In this document: positions 36,240 through 44,180 of the stretch, piece after piece | Numbering within the stretch: position 1 is the first letter of the stretch | Layout: every line of letters starts with the position of its first letter | DNA from: Acidovorax kalamii | GTDB taxonomy: Bacteria > Pseudomonadota > Gammaproteobacteria > Burkholderiales > Burkholderiaceae_C | DNA length: 64,000 nt | Direction of reading: 5' to 3' | NCBI RefSeq assembly: GCF_002245625.1 | Contig: NZ_NOIG01000004.1 | Coordinates: 817,861 to 881,860, forward strand | The notes under the pieces: model-generated | The model's database searches: none | Told to the model about the DNA's origin: nothing | Seen by the model: the letters and a program-made list of their open reading frames with translations, nothing else | Translations under genes and position numbers: made by a program

Positions 36240-38644
36240 ACACCACCTTTCACCAGCGCTGGGTGCAAGATGTAACGCTCGCCGGGCCTGCCGCCCTTTG
36301 CGCCGCTGGTTGTGGCCTCGCGTTCTAGCCAGCCGTAGTCGGCCAGCAGGTCGGCGGCCTTGCGCACGGCGTCTGGTGTGCCCAGTCCTGCCCAGTGTTT
36401 CACCGCGACCTGCCGGGGGGCAAAGGCATCCAGCAAAACGCCGTCACTGTCGGCCAGCTTGCCCGCCTTGATCTTGTCCAGCAGTTGTTTGGCTGCGCTG
36501 GTTTCGGGCATCACCGCTGCGGCATACAGGCGTTCGGCATGGGTGCGCAGGTAGTCGGCCCATGCCAATGCGCGGATCAGCTCGCGCTCGTGGATCAGGT
36601 GTTCGCTTTCGGGCGTGTCCACCAGGGCAAAGATCAGCGCCAGGGCTGGCACCAGCTTGCGGTACTTGGCAAGGTGCGACACCAGGGCGGGGTGCAGTTC
36701 TTCGCCGCGCAGCTCCGTTTCAAACGGGATCAGCCATTCCTCAAACAACGCCTGTGCATCGGGCGTAAAGCGCCATTCCTGCGCGTCGCTATCGGTGGCT
36801 GGCTGCAGTTGATTCAAGCGCTCAAACACTGCCCATGCCGCCTGCTTGGCGGGGGTGTCGGGCCACCGATCCACATAGACAAATTCGCGGTTCACATCGG
36901 GCCATACTGTCAGCCCAAAGCGCTGCAGCAAGCCATCATCGCCCGCGCCGCCCGCCACGGCGTCGCGCACATAGCTCTGCACCTTGCCGGGCTGGATGCC
37001 GCCCAGCATTGCCAGACACACACGGGGCACAAACGATTCACCGCGCCCGATGCGGTCCACGGCGTGGCCCTGGTTGCCGTCGTAGCCCGTCAGGTAGAAG
37101 CCGCGTGCGCCTTCTTGCCCCTGCTTGTCCATGCTGCACAGCAGGCCGTGGATTTCATCGCGGTAAACCAGCGTGCCCCATGGGTTCACCGTCAGCAGCT
37201 CGGCCAGTTTTTCCACCGTGGCATCGTTGACCACGTAGCGCCGCATGGTGGGCTCTGGTGTCATGTTGTCCACTGGCTGCAGCAGCGCCCGCGCTCTGGC
37301 GGGGTCTTTGGCGACCTGGGCTGCGGCCTGCTTTTCGTTGGCCTTGGCTGCCAGCTCGGCCACTTTGCAATCGAGTTGCCAGGCTTCATGCGCTGCCTGC
37401 CAATGTTCCCGCTCTGTTTTTTCAAGGCGCTGCAGGGGCTTCAAAACCTCGCTCAGTGCAGGTGACTTCATCACACCGGGGCGGCCTACGATGGCGCCCC
37501 ACAGGTTGGGGGGCACTGCCCAATCGTCGCGGGCCTTGGGCTTGACCACTGCACGCGCACCGATCAGGCTGGATAAGGCCACCAGAGCCCCCACCGCCGT
37601 AAAGTCAGGCGGGCACTGCATACGGTCTGCAATGTCTGCCACCCAGCCCCGCAGCGCCTCGGGCAGCAGCTCTGCATCAAACGGTGCCACGGGCGGCAGG
37701 CCGCTGGGCAGGGGCACGGGGTCAGGCCAGCCGCTGTCGGTAGATGCAGTCACGGCGCCATCAATGCACGCCTTCACCGCGTCCAGCCCCAGCAGTTGGT
37801 GCAGGTCGTTAAAGTCCGTTGCCTTCTCTGGGCGGTTGTCGCCAAAGTCAGGTTTTGACAGGTCGCCGCCCACCGCTTGCGCCGCCTCGCTGGCTTTGGT
37901 CAGGCCTGGGTTTCCATCGGTGTGCCAGTCATCGTCGGCGGCCACGATGATCCGCAGCGCAGGGTACTTGCCGTGCAGTGCCTGGGCCACGGGCAGCAGG
38001 TTGCCCGCGTTGAAGGCCACAGCCACCGCGTGCCCCGTGGCCTCATGGATGCTGGCCCCGGTGGCGAAGCCCTCGCACACCACCAGCACTCCCTGGGGCT
38101 TTCCCATGGAGTGATAGCAGCCTGCCACGCGCCCGCCGGGCATAAATCGCTTGTCGCCATCCAGTGCAATGGTTTGCAGGCTGTGCAATGTGCCGTCCAC
38201 ATCGCGCAAGGGGATCACCAGCCGCTGCCCGTCACACCGTGCGCCGTGGGGCTGTATGCCTTTGCGTGCCAGGTATTCATGCTGCATGGCCGGTGCTGCG
38301 GCCTGCCACAGCGCCGCCGCAGTCTGCCGGGCTTGCTGCTGGCGTTGGGCCTGCTCTGCATCGCGCTGCGCCTTCATGGCATTGATGCGCTGGCGATAGC
38401 GCTCCCAATCCGCATCGGAAAGATGCTTCCCTTCGGTTGATTTCCAGTGATGATTTGAGGCTATTGAGTGGTCCCCGAAAAACCCCCCCTTCAGATCGTC
38501 AAACAAATAGCACCAGCCAGCGCGATTTCGCGCGCCTTTTTGGGAACCTGGGAACCGATGCCAGCGCCCTGGTTCAATGGTTTCTGGAGGGCACAGCCCT
38601 GCGCTCCGGATGGCCGCGCTGAATTGTTCGATGGAGCTATGCAT
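36236..38644 (-). CDS. TOPRIM / DUF3987 primase-helicase
   Basis: 802 residues from ATG 38644, preceded by a G-rich site. The N-terminal part resembles phage primase leaders (GRWHRFPGSQK, NRAGWCYLFDD). A TOPRIM domain follows (about 175-290), with LVVCEGFATGASI and the acidic AADDDWHTDGN. The DUF3987 ATPase region (about 335-800) has GRPGVMKS as a Walker A-like loop and VYRDEIHGLL as a Walker B-like strand. Such proteins start replication of plasmids, phages and P4-like elements. The start overlaps the preceding HTH gene stop by 8 bp. Confidence 0.85.
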   Translation of the reverse strand: MHSSIEQFSAAIRSAGLCPPETIEPGRWHRFPGSQKGARNRAGWCYLFDDLKGGFFGDHSIASNHHWKSTEGKHLSDADWERYRQRINAMKAQRDAEQAQRQQQARQTAAALWQAAAPAMQHEYLARKGIQPHGARCDGQRLVIPLRDVDGTLHSLQTIALDGDKRFMPGGRVAGCYHSMGKPQGVLVVCEGFATGASIHEATGHAVAVAFNAGNLLPVAQALHGKYPALRIIVAADDDWHTDGNPGLTKASEAAQAVGGDLSKPDFGDNRPEKATDFNDLHQLLGLDAVKACIDGAVTASTDSGWPDPVPLPSGLPPVAPFDAELLPEALRGWVADIADRMQCPPDFTAVGALVALSSLIGARAVVKPKARDDWAVPPNLWGAIVGRPGVMKSPALSEVLKPLQRLEKTEREHWQAAHEAWQLDCKVAELAAKANEKQAAAQVAKDPARARALLQPVDNMTPEPTMRRYVVNDATVEKLAELLTVNPWGTLVYRDEIHGLLCSMDKQGQEGARGFYLTGYDGNQGHAVDRIGRGESFVPRVCLAMLGGIQPGKVQSYVRDAVAGGAGDDGLLQRFGLTVWPDVNREFVYVDRWPDTPAKQAAWAVFERLNQLQPATDSDAQEWRFTPDAQALFEEWLIPFETELRGEELHPALVSHLAKYRKLVPALALIFALVDTPESEHLIHERELIRALAWADYLRTHAERLYAAAVMPETSAAKQLLDKIKAGKLADSDGVLLDAFAPRQVAVKHWAGLGTPDAVRKAADLLADYGWLEREATTSGAKGGRPGERYILHPALVKGGV

Positions 38645-38930
38645 TGCTGCCCCCCTTGGGTTCCAGCACGTAGAGCCCCACGCGGTGTTTGCCACCGCCT
38701 TCGGTTTCTACCGTCTGCCAGTGCGTACGGATCACGTCACCGGCATGGCGCAGTTGCATCACCCGTGCGCGCGGGTCGTAGCAGTCCAGATAGCGTGAAG
38801 CCTCAAACGTGCTGAGTGCAAAGCGGACCAGCGCAGCCCGTATGCGTGTGCATTGCGCCATGGTGTCGGTGCCCGGATGCGCGGCCAGAATCTCGGCCAG
38901 TGCCTGCCGCTTGATTGCGTCGGTGTGCAT
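38637..38930 (-). CDS. Winged-helix (HTH_39-like) protein
   Basis: 97 residues from ATG 38930. The segment QCTRIRAALVRFALSTFEASRYLDCYDPRARVMQLRHAGDVIRTHW has the helix-turn-helix, wing and final TxW positions of small winged-helix proteins in prophages. It is likely a DNA-binding regulator or replication accessory. It sits between the AlpA-like regulator and the primase-helicase with overlapping or very close junctions. Confidence 0.7.
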   Translation of the reverse strand: MHTDAIKRQALAEILAAHPGTDTMAQCTRIRAALVRFALSTFEASRYLDCYDPRARVMQLRHAGDVIRTHWQTVETEGGGKHRVGLYVLEPKGGSNA

Positions 38931-38941
38931 GGTGTGCCCCC

Positions 38942-39253
38942 TTACGCATTGGCGGTGTGTTGGTTGATCCATGCGCGCACGTCGCCCACTTTCCAGGCCG
39001 TCACACGCTCAGACAGGCGGTGCGGCTTGGGGAACGTGCCCGCCTTCACTTTGCGCCACAGGGTGGGGGCGCTGAAGGGCAGGGGGGCTGGGCTGTCGGG
39101 GCGCTTGGGGCTCTGCACCAGTTGCGCTTCGCGGATGAATGCGCTGTCGGGCAGGGCGTCAAAGGTCAGTCGGATTACACCGGTTGTGTTAGCAGATATC
39201 TTTTTAGATATCGAGGTTGCAGCAGTAGGGGTGGGGCTAGTAAATTGTGACAT
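38942..39253 (-). CDS. AlpA-like transcriptional regulator / excisionase
   Basis: 103 residues. The C-terminal 45 residues hold the AlpA/MerR-like winged helix: FSAPTLWRKVKAGTFPKP, then RVTAWKVGDVRAWI. AlpA relatives activate integrase expression or act as excisionases in P4-like elements. The first 55 residues are an unusual Thr/Ser/Pro-rich extension. It is the first gene of the replication operon; AT-rich DNA upstream (39254-39345) with TTGACC at 39318-39313 on this strand may hold the promoter. Confidence 0.75.
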   Translation of the reverse strand: MSQFTSPTPTAATSISKKISANTTGVIRLTFDALPDSAFIREAQLVQSPKRPDSPAPLPFSAPTLWRKVKAGTFPKPHRLSERVTAWKVGDVRAWINQHTANA

Positions 39254-39314
39254 TGCTTGCCGTTCTGTGAAGTTACGGAAGCAATTTGATGAAGATTCTC
39301 GTGAGTGAAAAAGG

Positions 39315-40346
39315 TCAAATATTTCTCGGAAGTATATATAAACCTACCCCCCCTGATTTTGGTCTGCCCCCCATTTTTTGCCAGTTCGCAATCAACGCTA
39401 TTGCATCTTTGGCGCCATCGGAAATGTGAGGGTATCGTTCCGTGACGAACGCTAGAATTCGCTTTTTTGGGGTTGCACTTGTCTGGTGCCTAGCGTGGTC
39501 CCATGCGCGAACCGCTATGTGAAGTAGCTCGGGATAGTCTTCGCTATCAGCGTCGAAGAATGGTGGGGCGGTTGCTTCTTCAGTTATTTCTATGTAGCCG
39601 TGCTCTCTGGCCCAAGGGGCCCATTCGATTTCAAACCCCCTCGCTTCTGCCTAGCGAACAAAGAACATCGGCGTACGCCGAATTGATGGATCATGATCGC
39701 CACTTTCCCATCGTCGCTTAAGGATATAGACCAGCTCAGAACGAAGGGCGAGTGTTTTGCTTTTAAAGATTGATGTCTTATCGTTGGACCATTTCTTCCA
39801 ATCATCAGCGCGCTTTAGAAGCTTTTGAACTTCTTGGGTTGAGCTCTTGTTTTCAATCAGGTCCTGGGTCGCATTCTCATAATCCTTGGCTGAGTTCTCA
39901 AAATCCTCAGGAACTGGGTAGTCATATAGATCAGAGGTCGATGTAAACCAGATGGCATGTTTGATTTGAGGTCTGCCAGTCTCGGCGCCCAGATGATTTT
40001 CGGTGTTCCAATCAAGCACGGCCCCTCTTGGGTCTACCCCGGCGAGTATCAAAAGCGCATCGTTGGGGCTCCATGTTTCCTGTTCCAAGAGAACTGGCAG
40101 ATCTGAAAAGAAAATTGGATTTTTACGTCGTGTATTTAGAGATTCGAAACTGAGCCACATGGAAACGGTGCGGCTCAATTGAGTGTGCCTAAGCTCACCG
40201 CATCTGAATTTTTCGACTTCGCAAATTTGATCTGCAGTGAGCTCGATGTTTTCTACGTCGGATTCTTTGGCATTCTGGGCGGAGGCTAGTTCTTGTAACT
40301 CCGCCAGTGCGTTTTTAAACCTGAAGACGTCTCTAGGTGTTCTCAT
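39315..40346 (-). pseudogene. Island accessory gene split by an in-frame amber codon
   Basis: A frame of 231 codons from ATG 40346 (GGGGA upstream) ends at TAG 39653-39651. The same frame then continues without a stop for 111 codons to TGA at 39317-39315. The second part is protein-like: EWAPWAREHGYIEI, then YPELLHIAVRAWDHAR, TPKKRILAF and AIALIANWQKMGGRP near the end. The first part contains WSPNDALLILAGVDP. I recall both halves as one uncharacterised protein family of genomic islands; a search must confirm. The full product would be about 342 residues. It is AT-richer than its neighbours. Either a nonsense mutation or amber readthrough/suppression explains it. Confidence 0.75.
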
Positions 40347-40444
40347 GCGGTCCCCACGCTCCCTGAAAAGGTGCCAGCCCAGCCCGTCAGGGGAAACGGG
40401 TTTTCGGGGATCAGCCTAGAGCTGGCGAATCGGTCCAAGTTACA

Positions 40445-41689
40445 TCATGCAGCGCCATGCAGTGGGATTACATCGGCCCCCCTGCGCAGCTTGTCCAAGT
40501 ACTCCGCCCACTCTTTCATCATCCTGCGCCGTTGCTCCATAAATTCCGCCCGGTCATAGGCAGCCCCCAGCGGCCCTGATTTGCCGTGCGCCAGTTGGGC
40601 TTCGATCACATCGGCGGATATGCCGTGGATGCGCTCAATCATCAGGGTGCGCGCCATCGCCCGGAACCCGTGGGCGCTCATTTCGTCGGAGGCAAAGCCC
40701 ATGCGCCGCAGGGCTGCATTGATGGTGTTGTCGCTCATGGCCCGTTCGCCCGTGCGCAGACTGGGGAACACGTAGCGGCCATGGCCCGTGAGGGGCTGGA
40801 GCTCTTTCAAGATGGCGATGGCCTGCGGGGCTAGGGGCACAAAGTGCGGTCTGCCATTGATCTTCTGTGCCAGCCGCCGCTTCATGTCCTGGGATGGAAT
40901 GGTCAACATGGTTTTGTCGAAGTCAATCCACGCCCATTCCATCTGCCGGATGTTGCCGGGGCGCTGAAAGAGCAGGGCAGACAACGCCAGCGCCGCCTTG
41001 GTCATGGGCTGGCCGGTGTAGCCGTCAATGGCCCGCAACAGCTCGCCCGCCTTGGCAGGCTCCAGCACGGCAGCCATGTGCTTGACCACGATGGGCTTCA
41101 ACGCGCCGTGCAAGTCGGTAACGGGGCTGCGCTCGCAGCGCCCGGTCTGCACACCGTAGCGGAAAACCTGCCCGGCGGTCTGGCGCAGGGTGTGGGCGGT
41201 TTCGTTGGCCCCGCGTTTCTCTACCTTGCGCAGTGCGTCCAGCAGCACGGGGGCGGTGATGGCGGGCAGTGTCAGCTTGCCGATGTACGGGAACAGGTCT
41301 TTCTCCATGCGCTCGATCCACCGCGCCGCATAGCGGGGGCTCCAGCCGCTGGCCTGGGTGGCGTGGAATTCGCGGGCCACTGCTTCGAAGGTGTTGGCTG
41401 CGGCTACGCGGGTTGCCAGCTTTTCGGCCTTCTTGGCTGCGCTGGGGTCCAGCCCTTCGGCCAGGAGTTCGCGGGCTTCTTCGCGGCGCTTGCGTGCCTT
41501 GGCTAGAGAGACTGCGGGGTACACGCCAATCGCCAGCGTTTTCTGCTTGCCCAGATGGCGGTAACTCATGCGCCAATACTTGCCAGCCGGTTTGACGTGC
41601 AGGTACAGGCCCTGCCCATCCGCGTGCTTCTCGCCCGTGGCAGAGCCAGCAGGCTTGACGTTCTTCACAAAGGTGTCTGTAAGTGCCAT
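40445..41689 (-). CDS. int: P4-type tyrosine recombinase (integrase)
   Basis: 414 residues. The N-terminal DUF4102 arm-binding domain reads ADGQGLYLHVKPAGKYWRM, then LAIGVYPAVSLAKAR. A SAM-like core-binding domain follows, then the catalytic domain with Arg in RPGNIRQMEW, HGFRAMART (H-x-x-R) and Tyr in LGAAYDRAEF. It catalyses site-specific integration and excision, usually at tRNA 3' ends. Its start is 176 bp from the 3' end of tRNA-Arg(TCT). Clusters of GTTGGTAT and AGTACC lie between them. Confidence 0.95.
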   Translation of the reverse strand: MALTDTFVKNVKPAGSATGEKHADGQGLYLHVKPAGKYWRMSYRHLGKQKTLAIGVYPAVSLAKARKRREEARELLAEGLDPSAAKKAEKLATRVAAANTFEAVAREFHATQASGWSPRYAARWIERMEKDLFPYIGKLTLPAITAPVLLDALRKVEKRGANETAHTLRQTAGQVFRYGVQTGRCERSPVTDLHGALKPIVVKHMAAVLEPAKAGELLRAIDGYTGQPMTKAALALSALLFQRPGNIRQMEWAWIDFDKTMLTIPSQDMKRRLAQKINGRPHFVPLAPQAIAILKELQPLTGHGRYVFPSLRTGERAMSDNTINAALRRMGFASDEMSAHGFRAMARTLMIERIHGISADVIEAQLAHGKSGPLGAAYDRAEFMEQRRRMMKEWAEYLDKLRRGADVIPLHGAA

Positions 41690-41690
41690 G

Positions 41691-41764
41691 AGTACCCCTG
41701 TTGTTGGTATCTGCTCCGTTGGTATGCAGAGATACCGGCAGAAGTACCAACTTTTTGTTGGTAT
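41691..41764. repeat. Repeat cluster beside int, putative arm-type sites or operator (right)
   Basis: GTTGGTAT occurs at 41703, 41718 and 41757, and its near-complement GTACCAAC at 41744. The last two form TACCAAC-TTTTT-GTTGGTA, a seven-pair hairpin. AGTACC occurs at 41691 and 41743. The cluster lies between the int start and the tRNA, where arm sites and int operators are expected. Confidence 0.55.
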
Positions 41765-41797
41765 GTCATGGTACGCAGTGAAATGGCCTGAGACAAC

Positions 41798-41830
41798 AAA
41801 AAACCCGCAATGCTAGGAAACATGCGGGTT
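41798..41830 (-). terminator. Terminator downstream of tRNA-Arg
   Basis: On the minus strand: AACCCGCA, 13-base loop, TGCGGGTT, then a T run. It would stop tRNA-Arg transcripts 35 bp after the tRNA and shield int from them. Confidence 0.8.
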
Positions 41831-41864
41831 CTGAGAGGTTGTGAGACTGTCTGAAATGCTGCTT

Positions 41865-41941
41865 TGGCCTGCCCGGAGGGACTCGAACCCCCGACCTATA
41901 GCTTAGAAGGCTATTGCTCTATCCAGTTGAGCTACGGGCAG
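41865..41941 (-). tRNA. tRNA-Arg (anticodon TCT)
   Basis: 77 bases with encoded CCA. Acceptor CTGCCCG/CGGGCAG, D stem GCTC/GAGC, anticodon stem ATAGC/GCTAT with loop CTTCTAA (anticodon TCT), T arm with TTCGAGT. Its 3' end faces the integrase gene and is the likely attachment site. Confidence 0.97.
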
Positions 41942-42136
41942 AAAGGCTTTCGGCGGTGACGCCTACTGGCTGGGCGGAGTGTCCGCCACTGCGTTTGATG
42001 CAGAGGCTGGATCATACCCGCCATGACGGTGCCCTCTTGCAAGAAGCCCTCCGATTTTGCAGTGCAGGGGGGGATGCGGTTATAACGAGGCCATGCGCGG
42101 GCGCACGAGGCGCTCTCCCCTCCAGCACACATCCCC

Positions 42137-43876
42137 ATGCCGCACAGCGTTTCCCTTATCCACACCATCGCCGCAGCCCTTGGGCTGGCGCTGGCGCTGG
42201 GTTTTCTGGCAACACGTCTGCGTTTGCCGGCGCTGGTGGGCTATCTGTTGGCTGGGGTGGCGATCGGGCCGTTCACCCCGGGGTTTGTGGCGGATGCGGC
42301 CATGGCCAGTCAGTTGGCCGAGATTGGTGTGATGCTGCTGATGTTCGGCGTGGGCCTGCATTTCTCGCTGGGGGACCTGCTGGCGGTGCGCAAGATTGCC
42401 GTCCCCGGAGCGGTGGTGCAGATGATGGTGGCCACGGCGCTGGGCACGGCATTGGCCACCTGGTGGGGATGGAGCCTGGGCGGGGCACTGGTGCTGGGGC
42501 TCTCATTGTCGGTGGCGAGCACGGTGGTGTTGCTGCGGGCCTTGGAGACGCTGGGCATTCTGGACAGCTACACCGGCCGCATTGCCGTGGGCTGGCTGGT
42601 GGTGGAAGACCTGGCCATGGTGCTGGTGCTGGTGCTGTTGCCCCCTCTGGCCGGGTGGCTGGGGAACAGCGCTGGCGCGGAGCTGGACGCCGCACAACTG
42701 GGGCGTACGGTGGGCTGGACGCTGCTCCAGGTCGGCGGCTTTGTGGCCTTGATGCTGCTGGTGGGGCGCCGCTTGTTCCCCTGGGTGTTGTGGCAGGTGG
42801 CGCGCACCGGTTCGCGCGAACTCTTCACCCTGTGCGTGGTGGCAGCGGCGGTGGGGATTGCATTCGGCTCGGCCGCGTTGTTTGGTGTGTCGTTTGCGCT
42901 CGGTGCCTTTTTTGCCGGCATGGTGATGCGTGAATCCGAATTTGCCCACCGGGCCGCGCACGAGTCTCTGCCACTGCGCGATGCCTTTGCCGTGCTGTTT
43001 TTTGTGTCGGTGGGCATGTTGTTCAACCCTGCCGTGTTGTGGGAGCGGCCTTTGCAGGTGCTGGCGGTGGTGGCGATCATCATGGTGGGCAAAACGCTGG
43101 CGGCGGCTGCGCTGGTGCTGGCGTTCCGCTACCCGCTCAACACGGCGCTCACGGTGTCGGCCAGCCTGGCGCAGATTGGCGAGTTTTCATTCATCCTGGT
43201 GGCCCTGGGGGCAACGCTGGGCCTGTTGCCGCCCGAAGGCGCCAGCCTGGTGCTGGCAGGGGCGCTGATTTCGATGGCGCTCAACCCCTTGCTCTTTCAT
43301 GCGATTGCGCCGCTGCAGGACTGGCTGCGGGCCCGCTCGGCCTGGGCGCGCCGGCTGGAGCAGCGCGATGACCCGTTGGCCGAGCTGCCGATGAGCACGG
43401 ATTCGCGGTATCTTGCCCGCCAGGTGGTGCTGGTGGGGTATGGCCGGGTGGGGCGGCGCGTGGCGAGTGCCCTGGCCGCTCACGACATTCCGTTTGTGGT
43501 GGCCGAGCAGAACCGTGAACTGGTGGAGTCGCTGCGGGCGGAGGGCATTGCCGCCGTGTTCGGCGATGCGGTGGAGCCCGCCGTGTTGATCCAGGCACAC
43601 ATCGCCCGTGCCGCCATGCTGGTGATTGCCACGCCCGACTCTCTCAACGTGCGCCAGATCATTGCCACGGCGGTCACGTTGAACCCCGCCATCGAGACCG
43701 TGGTGCGCAGCCACAGCGAGGACGAGGCGCGCAGGCTGGTGCAGGAGTGTGATGGCACCGTGGTGTTTCTGGCCGAAGATGCGCTGGCTCAGCTGATGTC
43801 GCACCATGTGCTGGAGCGGTCCCGGGCGCGGCAGGTGCGCTCCACCGGTCCTGCCCCCCTGCATGGACCGGTGTGA
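42137..43876 (+). CDS. ybaL: Kef-type K+/H+ antiporter, YbaL-like
   Basis: 579 residues, close to E. coli YbaL (558). About a dozen hydrophobic helices of the CPA2 Na+/H+ exchanger type fill residues 5-405 (GVGLHFSLGDL, LGLSLSVASTVVLLRALE, FVSVGMLFNP are family motifs). A cytoplasmic RCK/TrkA-N domain follows (about 430-545) with nucleotide-binding VVLVGYGRVGRRVA. No N-terminal soluble partner (KefF/KefG) is encoded nearby. It probably exports K+ in exchange for H+ under nucleotide control. It is the first chromosomal gene right of the island. Confidence 0.88.
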   Translation: MPHSVSLIHTIAAALGLALALGFLATRLRLPALVGYLLAGVAIGPFTPGFVADAAMASQLAEIGVMLLMFGVGLHFSLGDLLAVRKIAVPGAVVQMMVATALGTALATWWGWSLGGALVLGLSLSVASTVVLLRALETLGILDSYTGRIAVGWLVVEDLAMVLVLVLLPPLAGWLGNSAGAELDAAQLGRTVGWTLLQVGGFVALMLLVGRRLFPWVLWQVARTGSRELFTLCVVAAAVGIAFGSAALFGVSFALGAFFAGMVMRESEFAHRAAHESLPLRDAFAVLFFVSVGMLFNPAVLWERPLQVLAVVAIIMVGKTLAAAALVLAFRYPLNTALTVSASLAQIGEFSFILVALGATLGLLPPEGASLVLAGALISMALNPLLFHAIAPLQDWLRARSAWARRLEQRDDPLAELPMSTDSRYLARQVVLVGYGRVGRRVASALAAHDIPFVVAEQNRELVESLRAEGIAAVFGDAVEPAVLIQAHIARAAMLVIATPDSLNVRQIIATAVTLNPAIETVVRSHSEDEARRLVQECDGTVVFLAEDALAQLMSHHVLERSRARQVRSTGPAPLHGPV

Positions 43877-43892
43877 TCCAAGCAAAACAAGT

Positions 43893-43945
43893 CTCTGCGC
43901 GCTACCATAAAGAATTTATTGCTATTAAATATATAGCAATATCAT
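43893..43945 (+). repeat. Dispersed repeat, copy D, in a 304-bp gene-free gap
   Basis: TTGCTATTAAATATATAGCAA forms a near-perfect hairpin next to CTGCGCGCTACC. It lies in the 43877-44180 gap between convergent genes; I see nothing else definite there. Confidence 0.5.
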
Positions 43946-44180
43946 GGTGTCGCGTTTTCCGGGATCACCCAGAGTGTCTGCACCTGTTTTGAAACGGCCC
44001 GCAAGTGGCTGGCGGGTCTGCCAAAAAGCGGGCTGGCCATGTCGGCCATCAAACACCTCTCGCCACCACCGGGGCACCTGCACGTTGCGGTGACCGCAGG
44101 CCCTCTCTGCGCAGGCGATCTGCCCTGCAGCAGCAGCGGCCGAGGGTGCCGTGCCCCTTCGTTGGGGCGCGGTCTATGAA

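Larger units (their letters stand above)
33725..41864. mobile_element. Integrated island / satellite element at tRNA-Arg(TCT)
   Basis: The right end is well supported: a P4-type integrase gene lies within 180 bp of the 3' end of tRNA-Arg. The left end is placed at the AGTACC repeats and is uncertain by some hundreds of bases. All genes inside are on the minus strand: integrase, an amber-interrupted gene, AlpA-like regulator, HTH protein, primase-helicase, three or four small element proteins and two exported proteins. GC falls visibly at 33.8-34.9 and 39.3-40.4 kb. No virion or conjugation genes are present. No exact direct repeat of the tRNA end was found on the left. Confidence 0.75.

Noticed and set aside
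39503-39721. 72-codon plus-strand frame
   Set aside because: Opposite the continued coding frame of the amber-interrupted gene, which explains the sequence better.
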